The notes: generated from the sequence alone by a model not told the origin. A stretch of DNA of 64,000 nucleotides from Nocardiopsis sp. CC223A (GCF_030766825.1 NZ_JASFDV010000018.1:1-64000); one strand, 5' to 3'. Counted from the first letter of the stretch, positions 8,445 to 17,993 are shown. A program made the numbers and translations.

Positions 8445-8665
8445 CCGGGTGGGTACCCTGGTGGAACACGCGCAAGTCGGCCCGTACCGGACCCCGCGAG
8501 CGGGGCCGGGTGGGGCGGACGGACACGGCGGCGGCACGTCGGAATGCGGCGCCGGGCCCGGGTGTTGGCACCCGTTGAAGAGGACATCCGTCCCGGCGGC
8601 GGGCGTCAGACCGGGGCCGCGGGCGCAAGCGGGCCGCAACCCCTTTCCACGAGGAGCTTTACACG

Positions 8666-9013
8666 ATGACGGTTCAGAGCGAGACCACCGAGGGGATCAT
8701 CCTCACGGAGGACGCGTCCAGCAAGGTCCGGGCGCTTCTCGAACAGGAGGGGCGGGACGACCTGCGCCTTCGCGTCGCGGTCCAGCCGGGGGGCTGCTCC
8801 GGGCTTCGCTACCAGCTCTACTTCGACGAGCGCGAGCTCGACGGCGACATCGTCACCGACTTCGGCGGCGTCGAGGTCGTGACCGACCGGATGAGCTCCC
8901 CCTACCTCGTCGGTGCCACGATCGACTTCGTCGACACCATCGAGAAGCAGGGCTTCACCATCGACAACCCCAACGCCACCGGTTCCTGCGCCTGCGGCGA
9001 CTCCTTCAACTAG
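8666..9013 (+). CDS. erpA: Iron-sulfur cluster insertion protein ErpA (HesB/IscA family)
   Basis: A-type carrier that receives Fe-S clusters and delivers them to apo-enzymes, 115 residues. All three conserved cysteines are present: QPGGCSGLRY at about residue 49 and the C-terminal GSCACGDSFN. ILTEDASSKVRALLEQEG is the usual family start. An AGGAGC ribosome site lies 8 nt before the ATG. It stands alone with about 260 bp of upstream non-coding DNA and is followed by a PfkB kinase gene transcribed the same way. Confidence 0.93.
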   Translation: MTVQSETTEGIILTEDASSKVRALLEQEGRDDLRLRVAVQPGGCSGLRYQLYFDERELDGDIVTDFGGVEVVTDRMSSPYLVGATIDFVDTIEKQGFTIDNPNATGSCACGDSFN

Positions 9014-9224
9014 GACGCGCGGTCCCGGGGCGACCCGGGGAACGCCGACGGCCACCGAGGGGAGGGCGGACCCGGTCCGCCCTCCCCTCGCGCTCCACCG
9101 GGAGCCGACCGACGGTGATGGGCGGGTCGGTACCCTGGGTCAGTCCGAAAGGGCGCGCCGTCGGCGTGCTCGGAGCAGTGTCCGGCCCCGGGCCGGCGCG
9201 TCCCGACCAAGGAGACCTCGTCCC

Positions 9225-10196
9225 GTGCGTATCGCGGTTGCCGGATCCATCGCCACCGATCACCTGATGTCCTTCGAGGGGCGGTTCGCGGAACAGATCA
9301 TCCCCGAGCAGATCCAGCAGTTGTCCCTCTCCTTCCTCATCGACGAACTGGACGTGCGGCGCGGCGGCGTCGCCGCCAACATCTGCTTCGGCCTGGGCGG
9401 CTTCGGGCTGTCCCCGGTCCTGGTCGGCGCGGCCGGCGCCGACTTCGAGGACTACCGCGCCTGGCTGGACCGCCACGGCGTGGACACCGCCCACGTCTAC
9501 ATCTCCGAGCTGCGCCACACCGCCCGGTTCATCTGCACCACCGACCGCGACCAGAACCAGATCGCGTCGTTCTACGCGGGCGCCATGGCCGAGGCCCGCA
9601 ACATCGAGCTCCAGCCGATCGCCGACCGCCTGGGCGGCCTGGACCTGGTCCTGGTCGGCGCCGACGACCCGGCCGCGATGGTCCGCCACAGCGAGGAGTG
9701 CCGCACCCGGGGCATCGCCTTCGCGGCCGACCCCTCCCAGCAGCTCGCCCGCATGGAGGGCCCGCAGGTGCGTACCCTGATCGAGGGGGCGACCTTCCTG
9801 TTCACCAACGAGTACGAGAAGGCCCTCGCCGAGCAGAAGACCGAATGGTCCGACGCCGAGATCCTGGCCAGGGTCGGTACCCGCATCACCACCCTGGGCG
9901 CCAAGGGCGCCCGGATCGACCGCGCGGGCGAGCCGAGCGTCCACGTGCCCGCCGCCGCGGTCGGCGACCTGGTCGACCCGACCGGCATGGGCGACGCCTT
10001 CCGCGCCGGGTTCCTGGCCGCCCACTCCTGGGGCCTGTCCCTGGAGCGCGCGGCCCAGGTGGGCAACGCCACCGCGGTGCACTGCCTGGAGGTCGACGGC
10101 CCGCAGGAGTACACGCTCACCGGCGCCTCGCTGCTGGACCGCCTGGAGCGTTCCTACGGCGCGGAGGTCGCCGCCGAGGTCCGCCCGTTCGTCTAG
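9225..10196 (+). CDS. PfkB-family carbohydrate/nucleoside kinase
   Basis: A ribokinase/adenosine-kinase-fold sugar kinase of 323 residues. The GTG start (VRIAVAGSIATDHLMSF) has AAGGAG 10 nt upstream. The substrate-side RRGGVAANICFGLGGFG motif is near residue 44. The catalytic signature is DPTGMGDAFRAGF, a variant of the usual DTxGAGD, carrying the base Asp and the anion hole. SELRHTARFICTTDRDQNQI resembles adenosine kinase-type members. Substrate is uncertain. A TACCCT box at 9134-9139 could be its -10. Confidence 0.88.
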   Translation: MRIAVAGSIATDHLMSFEGRFAEQIIPEQIQQLSLSFLIDELDVRRGGVAANICFGLGGFGLSPVLVGAAGADFEDYRAWLDRHGVDTAHVYISELRHTARFICTTDRDQNQIASFYAGAMAEARNIELQPIADRLGGLDLVLVGADDPAAMVRHSEECRTRGIAFAADPSQQLARMEGPQVRTLIEGATFLFTNEYEKALAEQKTEWSDAEILARVGTRITTLGAKGARIDRAGEPSVHVPAAAVGDLVDPTGMGDAFRAGFLAAHSWGLSLERAAQVGNATAVHCLEVDGPQEYTLTGASLLDRLERSYGAEVAAEVRPFV

Positions 10197-10271
10197 GGTC
10201 CCCGGACCCCGTAGAGTAGACAGTCGTGACCCCGTGTCCCGTGTGTTCGCATGCCCGGGACGCGACCCGCA

Positions 10272-10302
10272 CGGACCCCGCCGTTCTTCCTCGGCGGGTC
10301 CG
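10272..10302 (+). terminator. Hairpin between the PfkB kinase and rpsD
   Basis: GGACCCCGCCG pairs with CGGCGGGTCC around a TTCTTCCT loop, one bulged base. It may end the kinase transcript or belong to an rpsD leader, since about 300 bp separate the genes. No T-run is present. Confidence 0.45.
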
Positions 10303-10443
10303 CCGTGCCCGCCGGTGCGCTGAAACGCGTGCCGGTGTGTAGAGCCCGAACCGTTCGCGCAGGGTCACCGCGACGGTGGGGAACCCGCTCCGTCGGCGCC
10401 GCGAGGCGCACGGGGCCCGGGCGTGCCCGCACGCCTCCCAGTT

Positions 10444-10462
10444 CTAGGTCAGCCTTACCTGG
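10444..10462 (+). promoter_or_regulatory. Possible iron-box-like sequence upstream of rpsD
   Basis: CTAGGTCAGCCTTACCTGG matches the IdeR/DmdR consensus TTAGGTTAGGCTAACCTAA at 13 of 19 positions, including both core halves (AGGT and ACCT). It sits 32 bp before the rpsD start. The match is modest and the role is inference. Confidence 0.3.
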
Positions 10463-10494
10463 GATTCCCCGCATTCCATGTGAAAGGACATTGC

Positions 10495-11106
10495 ATGCGC
10501 TACACCGGACCCAAGGTGCGGTTGTCGCGGCGCGCCGGAATGCCGCTGACCCGTAAGGCGGTCAGCTACTTCGAGAAGCGCCCCTACCCGCCCGGTGAGC
10601 ACGGCCGTCGCGTTCGCCGCAACAGCAGCGACTTCGCCGTCCGCCAGGCCGAGAAGCAGAAGGTGCGCTGGTACTACGACCTGACCGAGAAGCAGCTGGT
10701 CAGGATCTACGAGAACGCCAAGAAGCGCCCCGGCCGCACCGGTGAGGAGATGCTGGCCGAGCTGGAGCTGCGTCTGGCCACGGTCGTGCTGCGCGCCGGC
10801 TTCGCCGCGTCGATCTACGCCGCCCGCCAGTTCATCAACCACGGCCACATCACCGTGGACGGCAAGAAGGTCGACATCCCGTCGTACCAGGTCAAGCCGG
10901 GCCAGATCATCGAGGTTCGGGAGAAGTCCCGTTCCATGGTGCCGTTCGTCGAGGCCGCCGAGGGCGTCCACGCCGACGACAAGATCGCCGGCTTCCTGGC
11001 GGTCAGCCACAAGGACCTGCGCATCGCGGTCGTCGACCGCCCCAAGCGTGAGCAGATCCCGGTGCCCTTCGACGAGCAGCTCGTCGTCGAGTTCTACGCC
11101 CGCTAG
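10495..11106 (+). CDS. rpsD: 30S ribosomal protein S4, cysteine-free form
   Basis: Primary 16S rRNA-binding protein and small-subunit assembly initiator, 203 residues. It begins MRYTGPKVRLSRRAGMPLTRKA and carries YPPGEHGRR. The S4 RNA-binding domain has LRAGFAASIYAARQFINHGH and VDGKKVDIPSYQVKPGQII. It contains no cysteine, so it is the zinc-free type. It stands alone rather than in an rpsM-rpsK-rpsD-rpoA operon; whether it is the only S4 gene cannot be told from this window. A GAAAGGA site precedes the ATG, and a terminator follows. Confidence 0.93.
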   Translation: MRYTGPKVRLSRRAGMPLTRKAVSYFEKRPYPPGEHGRRVRRNSSDFAVRQAEKQKVRWYYDLTEKQLVRIYENAKKRPGRTGEEMLAELELRLATVVLRAGFAASIYAARQFINHGHITVDGKKVDIPSYQVKPGQIIEVREKSRSMVPFVEAAEGVHADDKIAGFLAVSHKDLRIAVVDRPKREQIPVPFDEQLVVEFYAR

Positions 11107-11143
11107 CGGTCGGCGCCCCCGCGGCGCCGCGTGAGCGAGCACC

Positions 11144-11176
11144 GGCCGCACGGACCCCCGGGTCCGTGCGGCCTTT
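11144..11176 (+). terminator. Rho-independent terminator after rpsD
   Basis: GGCCGCACGGACCC pairs perfectly with GGGTCCGTGCGGCC and is followed by TTTCT, 38 bp after the rpsD stop. Confidence 0.8.
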
Positions 11177-11249
11177 CTCGTGCCACCGCACCGCCCGGGA
11201 TTCGGTGTGCCCGAATCGTTACGGATTGGGAACCGGAACCGGGAACGGT

Positions 11250-11510
11250 TCAGTACATCCGCCGGATGTGAAACGCGCTACCCCGCGCCAGGGGCACCTC
11301 CGCGACGAATTCGTGCATCTTCATCCGGCACCAGGCGGGGATGTCCGCCTTGGCGGCCGGATCGTCCGCGGTGACCGCGATGACCCCGCCGATGGGCACT
11401 TCGTGCAGGCGCTGCGCCACCCAGATGATCGGGATCGGGCACTTTCGGCCCACCGCCTCCACGATCACCGACGGCGTGGTCGCCCCTGGCAGCGGCCGTC
11501 CCTCGGACAC
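11250..11510 (-). CDS. TusA-family sulfurtransferase
   Basis: An 86-residue sulfur-carrier protein of the TusA/SirA family. The defining CPxP motif is present as GRKCPIPIIWVAQRLHEVP at about residues 22-40, with the persulfide-carrying cysteine first. GGVIAVTADDPAAKADIPAWC matches the second family block; its Cys-Arg-Met variant near residue 61 is commonly seen in actinobacteria. The rest of a Tus relay (TusBCDE) is not nearby, so the acceptor is unknown. It converges on rpsD and diverges from ctaC. Confidence 0.85.
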   Translation of the reverse strand: MSEGRPLPGATTPSVIVEAVGRKCPIPIIWVAQRLHEVPIGGVIAVTADDPAAKADIPAWCRMKMHEFVAEVPLARGSAFHIRRMY

Positions 11511-11956
11511 GGGAACCCCCTGTGCGTTGTCGTTCCGTGTCCCAATCTTGACCCCTCCCGCGCGGTAAGGCGAACCCGGTTAAGGGTGTCGTGAACCCAG
11601 CGATACGCTCACCTTGTTCTCTCCCCGTGGGACGCCGGAGATCGGACGCACCCGCTGTGGACACGGGCGCCGCCCGACACCCGGACGGGTGCCCCGGCCG
11701 CCTCACGGGGGAGGGGCCCGGGGGAACGCCGGGCCGTGCCTCGCCGACCGCCGGAAGGGGTCACCTCCGGCGCGCGGGCGGGTCCGGCTCCACGGACCAC
11801 CGAGCGTCCCGTATCACGGGCCTTCGGCAACACGCTGACCAGGCAAGCCCATGAACGGGACCCTGGGCGGTTCGCGATAATGTTTCCCCCTGACAAGCTT
11901 TGGATACTTAGGCCGCCCGTGGAAGTCCACGGGCTACACCGCTGGGAAGGCAATCC
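11511..11956. other. Divergent control region between the tusA-like gene and ctaC
   Basis: About 450 bp without a coding sequence that I can support. A TAATGT box near 11878-11883 is a possible -10 for the ctaCDF transcript, which would leave a 5' leader of roughly 65 nt. No riboswitch or recognisable operator was found. Confidence 0.45.
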
Positions 11957-12904
11957 GTGAGTCCGACCCGCCAAGAAAATCGGCGCTCCACTCTGCGCCG
12001 ATGGGCACCACGCGGCGCCGCGCTCGCCGTGCTGGGGCTGGCCGCGACCGGCTGCGCGTCGAACGAGCTCACTCGTTTGGGCATGCCGGAGCCGATCACC
12101 GAGCAGGCCGAGCGTGTTCTCTCGCTCTGGCAGGGTTCCTGGGTGGCGGCGTTCGCGGTCGGCATTCTCGTGTGGGGACTGATGATCTGGTCGATCATCT
12201 TCCACCGCAAGCGCTCTGAGCAGCTGCCGCCCCAGGTGCGCTACAACATGCCCATCGAGGCGCTCTACACCGTGCTGCCGATCGTCGTCATCGCGGTGCT
12301 GTTCTACTTCACCGCGCGCGATCAGAGCTACCTGCTGGACACCGAGCAGGAGGCCGACGTCCACGTCGAGGTCGTCGCCTTCCAGTGGGCCTGGCAGTTC
12401 AACTACCTGGACGCCCCCAAGGACGAGGGCGGCGAGGTGCTGTTCTCCGAGGTGGGCACGCCCAACCCGGACGGTACCGCCGACCCCTCCACCCAGTCCA
12501 CGCTGGTGCTGCCGGAGAACGCGGTCGTGCACTTCGACCTGTACTCCCCGGACGTCATCCACTCGTTCTGGATCCCGGCGTTCGGTTTCAAGATGGACGT
12601 CGTCCCGGGCCGCGACAACGCGTTCCAGGTGAACCTCAACGACGGCACCGCCGGCGAGTACATCGGCCGCTGCGCCGAGCTGTGCGGTGTGGACCACACC
12701 CGCATGCTCTTCAACGTCGACGTCCTTCCCGAGGACGAGTACGAGGTGTGGGCCGCCGAGCAGGAGCAGGCCGCGGCCGCCGAGCAGACCGAGGCCGACG
12801 AGACCCCCGACACCGCGGACTCCGCTGAGGACACCGGTGCCGAGGGCTCCGGTGCCGAGGGCACGGGCTCCGGTGCCGACGAGGCCGAGGAGACCAACGA
12901 GTAA
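11957..12904 (+). CDS. ctaC: Cytochrome c oxidase subunit II
   Basis: Electron-entry subunit of the aa3 oxidase carrying the CuA centre, 315 residues. A lipoprotein signal ends LAATGC with the acylated Cys at residue 33. Two transmembrane helices follow (about 60-80 and 105-125). The periplasmic cupredoxin domain has [11 protein letters not shown] and [12 protein letters not shown], giving the CuA Cys, His and Met ligands. The C-terminus is an acidic Glu/Ala/Thr/Gly tail of about 50 residues of unknown use. The stop overlaps the ATG of ctaD (TAATG). Confidence 0.95.
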   Translation: MSPTRQENRRSTLRRWAPRGAALAVLGLAATGCASNELTRLGMPEPITEQAERVLSLWQGSWVAAFAVGILVWGLMIWSIIFHRKRSEQLPPQVRYNMPIEALYTVLPIVVIAVLFYFTARDQSYLLDTEQEADVHVEVVAFQWAWQFNYLDAPKDEGGEVLFSEVGTPNPDGTADPSTQSTLVLPENAVVHFDLYSPDVIHSFWIPAFGFKMDVVPGRDNAFQVNLNDGTAGEYIGRCAELCGVDHTRMLFNVDVLPEDEYEVWAAEQEQAAAAEQTEADETPDTADSAEDTGAEGSGAEGTGSGADEAEETNE

Positions 12905-14580
12905 TGAGCACGACCACCACCCCCACGCACACCGCGTCGCAGGGGCTGCCGGGCCGCAAGGGCTCGATGATCGTCAACTGGCTGACGTCGACCGACCACA
13001 AGATCATCGGGTACATGTACCTGATCACCTCGTTCGGCTTCTTCCTCTTCGGCGGGGTCCTGGCGCTGCTCATGCGCGCCGAGCTGTTCCTCCCGGGCAT
13101 GCAGGTCATGTCCAACGAGCAGTTCAACCAGATGTTCACCATGCACGGCACGATCATGCTGCTGATGTTCGCGACCCCGCTGTTCGTCGGGTTCTCGAAC
13201 ATCATCATGCCGTTGCAGATCGGCGCCCCCGACGTGGCGTTCCCCCGGATGAACCTGTTCGGGTACTACCTGTTCCTGTTCGGCAGCCTCATCGCCGTCA
13301 GCGGGTTCATCACCCCCGGCGGCGCGGCCAGCTTCGGCTGGTTCGCCTACACCCCGCTGTCCGACGCGGTCCGCTCGCCGGGCCTGGGCGGCGACCTGTG
13401 GATCCTGGGCCTGGCCGTCTCCGGTCTGGGCACCATCCTCAGCGCGGTCAACTTCATCACCACCGGCCTGTGCATGCGCGCGCCCGGTATGACGATGTTC
13501 CGCATGCCGATCTTCACCTGGAACACCCTGCTCACCAGCGTCCTGGTGCTCATCGCGTTCCCGGTCCTGACCGCCGCCCTGATCGCCCTGGGCGCCGACC
13601 GCATGATCGGCACGCAGGTCTACAACGCCGAGCACGGCGGTGCGATCCTGTGGCAGCACCTGTTCTGGTTCTTCGGCCACCCCGAGGTGTACATCATCGC
13701 GCTGCCCTTCTTCGGCATCGCGACGGAGATCCTGCCGGTGTTCAGCCGCAAGCCGATCTTCGGCTACAAGAGCCTCGTGGCCGCGACGATCGCCATCGCG
13801 GGCCTGTCCGTCACCGTGTGGGCCCACCACATGTTCCCGACGGGCGCGGTCCTGCTGCCGTTCTTCTCGTTCATGACGTTCCTCATCGCGGTCCCGACCG
13901 GTGTGAAGTTCTTCAACTGGATCGGCACGATGTGGCGCGGCCAGCTCACCTTCGAGACGCCGATGCTGTTCACCATCGGCTTCCTGGTGACCTTCCTCTT
14001 CGGCGGTCTCACCGGCGTGCTGCTGGCCTCCCCGCCGATCGACTTCCACGTCACCGACTCCTACTTCGTGGTGGCCCACTTCCACTACGTGGTGTTCGGC
14101 ACCGTGGTGTTCGCGATGTTCGCGGGCTTCTACTTCTGGTGGCCCAAGTTCACCGGCAGGATGCTCAACGAGTCGCTGGGCAAGGCCCACTTCTGGCTGC
14201 TGTTCCTCGGCTTCCACGGCACGTTCCTGGTCCAGCACTGGCTGGGCGCCATGGGCTTCCCGCGCCGCTACGCCGACTACCTGCCCGGTGACGGGTTCAC
14301 CGAGCTGAACCAGATCTCGTCGGTGTCCTCGTTCGTGCTGGCCGCCTCGACGCTGATCTTCTTCTGGAACATCTACATCACCGCGAAGAGGGCGCCCAAG
14401 GTCGAGGTGGACGACCCGTGGGGCTACGGCTGCTCGCTGGAGTGGGCGACCTCCTGCCCGCCGCCGCGGCACAACTTCACGTCGCTGCCGCGGATCCGGT
14501 CCGAGCGCCCCGCGTTCGACCTCAACCACCCGCACGCCGCCGCCCCCGGCGCGGTCCCCGTCGGCGCCACGAAGGAGTAG
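12904..14580 (+). CDS. ctaD: Cytochrome c oxidase subunit I
   Basis: Catalytic haem-copper subunit, 558 residues, about 12 transmembrane helices. Key ligands are readable: MFTMHGTIM (haem a His), [14 protein letters not shown] (CuB His cross-linked to Tyr), [10 protein letters not shown] (two CuB His) and [10 protein letters not shown] (haem a3 and haem a His). The K-channel Tyr is in the second motif. The C-terminal cytoplasmic tail is proline-rich. It lies between ctaC (1-nt overlap) and ctaF (6-nt gap) and, with qcrCAB-ctaE at 27.6-32 kb, completes a bcc-aa3 supercomplex. Confidence 0.97.
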   Translation: MSTTTTPTHTASQGLPGRKGSMIVNWLTSTDHKIIGYMYLITSFGFFLFGGVLALLMRAELFLPGMQVMSNEQFNQMFTMHGTIMLLMFATPLFVGFSNIIMPLQIGAPDVAFPRMNLFGYYLFLFGSLIAVSGFITPGGAASFGWFAYTPLSDAVRSPGLGGDLWILGLAVSGLGTILSAVNFITTGLCMRAPGMTMFRMPIFTWNTLLTSVLVLIAFPVLTAALIALGADRMIGTQVYNAEHGGAILWQHLFWFFGHPEVYIIALPFFGIATEILPVFSRKPIFGYKSLVAATIAIAGLSVTVWAHHMFPTGAVLLPFFSFMTFLIAVPTGVKFFNWIGTMWRGQLTFETPMLFTIGFLVTFLFGGLTGVLLASPPIDFHVTDSYFVVAHFHYVVFGTVVFAMFAGFYFWWPKFTGRMLNESLGKAHFWLLFLGFHGTFLVQHWLGAMGFPRRYADYLPGDGFTELNQISSVSSFVLAASTLIFFWNIYITAKRAPKVEVDDPWGYGCSLEWATSCPPPRHNFTSLPRIRSERPAFDLNHPHAAAPGAVPVGATKE

Positions 14581-14586
14581 GGGCTC

Positions 14587-15012
14587 ATGAAGACGCAGGC
14601 CTATCTGTTCATGGGCGTCTCGACCTTCTTCGGTCTTGCGGCCCTGCTGTACATCTACTGGTCCTGGCAGGACACCGGGGCCATCGAGTGGACCGGCACG
14701 ACGGCGCTGGTCGTCTCCATCGGCTTCGGCTGGATGATCGGGTACTGGCTCTGGCAGTCGGCCCGCCGCAGCGAGCACTTCCACGGGCTTCCGGCGGAGG
14801 AGCGGCTCGACGGTGAGATCGCCGAGAACGCCGGCGAGTACGGCTTCTTCAGCCCGCACAGCTGGTGGCCGATGTTCGTGGCCCTGTCCGTGGCGTTCAC
14901 CGCGGTGGGCGTGGCCATCGGCTGGTGGATGGTGATCATCGGCGGTTTCGCCATCATCCTCACCGCCATCGGCTGGGTCTTCGAGTACTACCGCAAGGAG
15001 TTCCAGCACTAG
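14587..15012 (+). CDS. ctaF: Cytochrome c oxidase subunit 4 (actinobacterial CtaF)
   Basis: A 141-residue four-helix membrane protein found with actinobacterial aa3 oxidases. It begins MKTQAYLFMGVSTFFGLAALLYIYW. Four hydrophobic segments are clear, with the family-conserved EYGFFSPHSWWP between helices 2 and 3 and a final FEYYRKEF. It has no redox centre; its role is structural or assembly-related. It is the last gene of the ctaCDF unit and is followed by a strong terminator. Confidence 0.93.
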   Translation: MKTQAYLFMGVSTFFGLAALLYIYWSWQDTGAIEWTGTTALVVSIGFGWMIGYWLWQSARRSEHFHGLPAEERLDGEIAENAGEYGFFSPHSWWPMFVALSVAFTAVGVAIGWWMVIIGGFAIILTAIGWVFEYYRKEFQH

Positions 15013-15031
15013 CCGGAACACCGGGCATCCG

Positions 15032-15068
15032 CCCCGGCGGCGACCGCACGGTCGCCGCCGGGGCTTTT
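15032..15068 (+). terminator. Rho-independent terminator after ctaF
   Basis: Perfect 14-bp stem CCCCGGCGGCGACC / GGTCGCCGCCGGGG with a GCAC loop, followed by CTTTT, 20 bp after the ctaF stop. Confidence 0.9.
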
Positions 15069-15186
15069 CCGTGCCCGGACACCGCGGTGCGGGGGTGCGT
15101 GAGGTGCTGGGGTGGCAAATGCCGGGATTTCCCTCATGTCCGTTGTAGCCTATTAATTACTTAACGTGACATCTGGGGGTTCTGTC

Positions 15187-16467
15187 ATGAACCGACGAGT
15201 CCGGTTCGCCGGGCGTTTGGCCACCGGCACCGTCGCCGCGGCCCTGGCGGCCACGGCCTGCACGGCCACCGAGGAGGAGCCGCAGGAGGCGCCCGGGCCG
15301 CGGATCTCCATCACCCCGGTCCCGGGGGAGGCCGGGGTCGCGCCCAACACACCGGTGCGGGTGTCCGTGGAGCACGGCGTCCTCACCGACGTCACCGTCG
15401 AGCAGGTCGACCGGGAGCGGTGGGCCGCGGCCGAGACGGCGGACGGCGAGGGGCCCGTGCGGGCACCGGTCACCGGCACGCTCGCCCAGGACGGCTCCGC
15501 CTGGGTCAGCGACTGGAACCTGGCCCCCGACGGGCTCGTCGCCGTCTACGCCACGGCCCGGGACGCCGACGGCGAGCGCACCGAGGTCGTCTCCACGTTC
15601 GACACCCACGCGGTGGCCGAGGACGCCCGTCTGGCCGAGCCCTTCGTACTGCCCCAGGACGGGCAGACCGTCGGAGTGGGCATGCCCGTCGTCGTCACCT
15701 TCGAACAACCGGTGGAGAACCGCGAACAGGTCGAGAACTCCATGCACGTGACCTCGGAGCAGGCCACCGAAGGCGCCTGGAACTGGCCGAACGAGACCAC
15801 GGCGGTGTTCCGGCCGCAGGACTACTGGGAGCCGCACCAGCAGGTCACCGTCGACCTGCGGCTGACCGGTGTGGAGGCCGCCGAGGGGGTGTTCGGCACC
15901 GCGGACCGGCGCATCGGGTTCGAGGTGGGCCGCGAGCTCATCGCCACCATGCACGTCCCCGAGCACCGGATGCACGTGGAGGTGGACGGCGAACGCGTCC
16001 GCTCCATCCCGGTCAGCAACGGCAGGGGGGAGCGGCACTTCAACACCACCACATCCGGGATCCACGTCCTCATGGAGAAGTACAGCAGGCTGGTGATGGA
16101 CTCGGCGACCGTCGGCATCCCGGCGGGCTCGCCCGGCTACTACCGGGTCGAGGCCGACTGGGCGGTGCGCACCTCCAACAGCGGCGAGTTCACCCACGCC
16201 GCACCCTGGAACGGGAGCATCGGCTACGCGAACCGGTCCAACGGCTGCACCAACATGTCGGTCTCCGACGCCCGCTGGTTCCACGACAACACCCTGATGG
16301 GCGATGTGCTGGAGACCACCGGCACCGCGCGGGAGCTGGAGTGGGACAACGGCTGGGGGTTCTACCAGCGCTCCTGGGAGCAGTGGCTGGAGCACAGCGA
16401 GACCGGCGAGCCGCAGGCGACCGACTCCGCCGCCCCGCCCGGCAGCGTCCACGGGGACGACCTGTGA
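15187..16467 (+). CDS. L,D-transpeptidase (YkuD domain), secreted/lipoprotein
   Basis: Forms 3-3 cross-links in peptidoglycan, 426 residues, organised like mycobacterial LdtMt2. A signal peptide ends LAATAC (Cys25, a weak lipobox). Two Ig-like domains follow (about 45-250), including ATEGAWNWPNETTAVFRP. The C-terminal catalytic YkuD domain has GEFTHAAPWNGSIG and NRSNGCTNMS with the nucleophile Cys354. The family motif normally reads SHGC; here the His is Asn352. The ATG has GGGGG 7 nt upstream. The preceding 15143-15166 is AT-rich and probably holds the promoter. Confidence 0.92.
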   Translation: MNRRVRFAGRLATGTVAAALAATACTATEEEPQEAPGPRISITPVPGEAGVAPNTPVRVSVEHGVLTDVTVEQVDRERWAAAETADGEGPVRAPVTGTLAQDGSAWVSDWNLAPDGLVAVYATARDADGERTEVVSTFDTHAVAEDARLAEPFVLPQDGQTVGVGMPVVVTFEQPVENREQVENSMHVTSEQATEGAWNWPNETTAVFRPQDYWEPHQQVTVDLRLTGVEAAEGVFGTADRRIGFEVGRELIATMHVPEHRMHVEVDGERVRSIPVSNGRGERHFNTTTSGIHVLMEKYSRLVMDSATVGIPAGSPGYYRVEADWAVRTSNSGEFTHAAPWNGSIGYANRSNGCTNMSVSDARWFHDNTLMGDVLETTGTARELEWDNGWGFYQRSWEQWLEHSETGEPQATDSAAPPGSVHGDDL

Positions 16468-16509
16468 GGGCCGGTGTACTGACCTGAGAGGTCGGGAACA
16501 CGGGAAGCG

Positions 16510-16579
16510 GGAGGGCCGCCGATCGCGGTGTGGAACCGGTGGAGATGCCGCGGTCCACACCGACGACCGGAGGCCCTCC
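16510..16579. terminator. Nested inverted repeat between convergent genes
   Basis: Outer arms GGAGGGCC (16510-16517) / GGCCCTCC (16572-16579) enclose inner arms CGGTGTGGA (16526-16534) / TCCACACCG (16554-16562). It lies between the convergent L,D-transpeptidase and glycosyltransferase genes, so it may serve as a bidirectional terminator. Confidence 0.6.
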
Positions 16580-16629
16580 TTGCCTGTGCCGGGCGGGGTG
16601 GGTGTCACCAACCTCCATGGTCGGTACAG

Positions 16630-17754
16630 CTAGGCCGTCAGCAGGTCCGTGAGACGTGCTCGGGCCCGGTCCCAGCTCCACTCCCGCCGCACCCATTCCC
16701 GGCCGCGTGCGCCCATCCGGGCGGCGCGGTCGGGGTCCTCCAGGAGCCGGATGAGCGCCCGGGCGGCGGGACCGGGGAGGGAGCCGTCGACGACGTGCCC
16801 GGTCTCCCCGGGCAGGACCGCGTCCGGGGCTCCCCCGGAGTCGCCCGCCACCACCGGCAGCCCGGTGGCCGACGCCTCCAGGTAGACGATCCCCAGGCCC
16901 TCCACGTCCAGACCGCCCCGCCGGGTGCGGCAGGGCATCGCGAACACGTCCCCGGCGTCGTAGTGGGCGGGCAGCTCCGCGGCCGGGACCGGGCCGGTGA
17001 ACACCACCGAGTCCAGCCCGGCGGCCGCCGACCGCAGCCGCCCCGCGTAGGGGCCGTCGCCGACGATGAGCAGCGCCGCGTCGGGCACGTCGGCCAGCAC
17101 CCGGGGCCAGGCGCGCAGCAGCGTGTCCTGGCCCTTGCGGGGCACCAGCCGGGAGACGCACACCACGACCGGGCGGCCGCCCAGCCCGTGCCGCCCACGG
17201 ATCCGGTCGCCGCCCGCACCGGGGCGGAACCGGTCGGTGTCCACCCCCGGCGCGACCCGCCGCATCCGTGCCGCGGCCGGCGCGGACAGCGCGCGGGACA
17301 GGTGCCGCCGGGAGTACTCGCCCAGGTAGGTGACGGCGTCGGTGGTGTCGCCGATCCGGCGCAGCGCCTCGCGCGCCCCCGGCAGCAGCGCCCACCCCGT
17401 CTCGTGCCCGTGCGTCAGCGCCACCTGGCGGCCAACGACGTCCCGCAGGGGCCCGGCGGCCAGCCCCAGCGGCGCCGCCGCCCCGTACAGCACGGAGTCG
17501 CAGTCCTCCAACCGGGCGACGGCGGCCGCCCGCCGCACCACCCGGGGCGAGGGGAGCAGCACCTTCGCGGCGTCGCGCACCACGGGGAACGGCAGCCGCA
17601 GGTCGAAGTGGGGGTCGGCGGCACCGTCCGCCGCGGCGGGCGAGGACGTGTACACGACGACGTCGGGCAGGCGCAGCGCCACCTCGTGGACGAAGGCCTC
17701 GATACCCCCGGCCCGGGGCGGGAAGTCGTTGGTGATGATCAGCGTTCGCGGCAC
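16630..17754 (-). CDS. GT4 glycosyltransferase, PimB-like mannosyltransferase
   Basis: A 374-residue GT-B fold enzyme likely to add mannose to phosphatidylinositol mannosides (PimB' group). N-terminal TLIITNDFPPRAGGIEAFVHE is the acceptor-side signature with the GGIE loop. C-terminal donor-binding elements are CVSRLVPRKGQDTLL, LLIVGDGPYAGRL, and the E-x7-E motif in EGLGIVYLEASATGLPVV, with GDSGGAPDAVLPGETG. The GTG start gives VPRTLII; no strong ribosome site is seen, and a TACGCT box upstream would fit leaderless expression. The exact sugar and acceptor are inferred from family resemblance. Confidence 0.85.
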   Translation of the reverse strand: MPRTLIITNDFPPRAGGIEAFVHEVALRLPDVVVYTSSPAAADGAADPHFDLRLPFPVVRDAAKVLLPSPRVVRRAAAVARLEDCDSVLYGAAAPLGLAAGPLRDVVGRQVALTHGHETGWALLPGAREALRRIGDTTDAVTYLGEYSRRHLSRALSAPAAARMRRVAPGVDTDRFRPGAGGDRIRGRHGLGGRPVVVCVSRLVPRKGQDTLLRAWPRVLADVPDAALLIVGDGPYAGRLRSAAAGLDSVVFTGPVPAAELPAHYDAGDVFAMPCRTRRGGLDVEGLGIVYLEASATGLPVVAGDSGGAPDAVLPGETGHVVDGSLPGPAARALIRLLEDPDRAARMGARGREWVRREWSWDRARARLTDLLTA

Positions 17755-17784
17755 GCCACGAGCGTAGCGGCCCCCGCAGCGCGC

Positions 17785-17814
17785 AGCCCCGCACCGAAAT
17801 ACCGGTGCGGGGCT
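17785..17814 (-). terminator. Hairpin between nlpC/P60 gene 1 and the glycosyltransferase
   Basis: Perfect 12-bp stem AGCCCCGCACCG / CGGTGCGGGGCT with a 6-nt loop. It probably ends the upstream NlpC/P60 transcript; no T-run is seen on the minus strand. Confidence 0.55.
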
Positions 17815-17993
17815 CCGCGGAGACGTTTCGGACACCGCCCCCCGGGGTCCTACGGCGGCTTCGGCGGATCGTTCCGGGCCCGCCCATCGCCCTCAGCGGA
17901 CACCCTGGGCGCGGTGCTTCCACGGATCCGCGAGGTCGCTCCCAGCGCTCGGCGCAGGCGCCGAGCCACTCGAAGGCATCCGCCGGAAACGCC

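Noticed and set aside
12403-15021. 872-codon leftward open frame under ctaC-ctaD-ctaF
   Set aside because: Antisense shadow of three clear oxidase genes with an Asp/Glu/Arg/His-biased composition.
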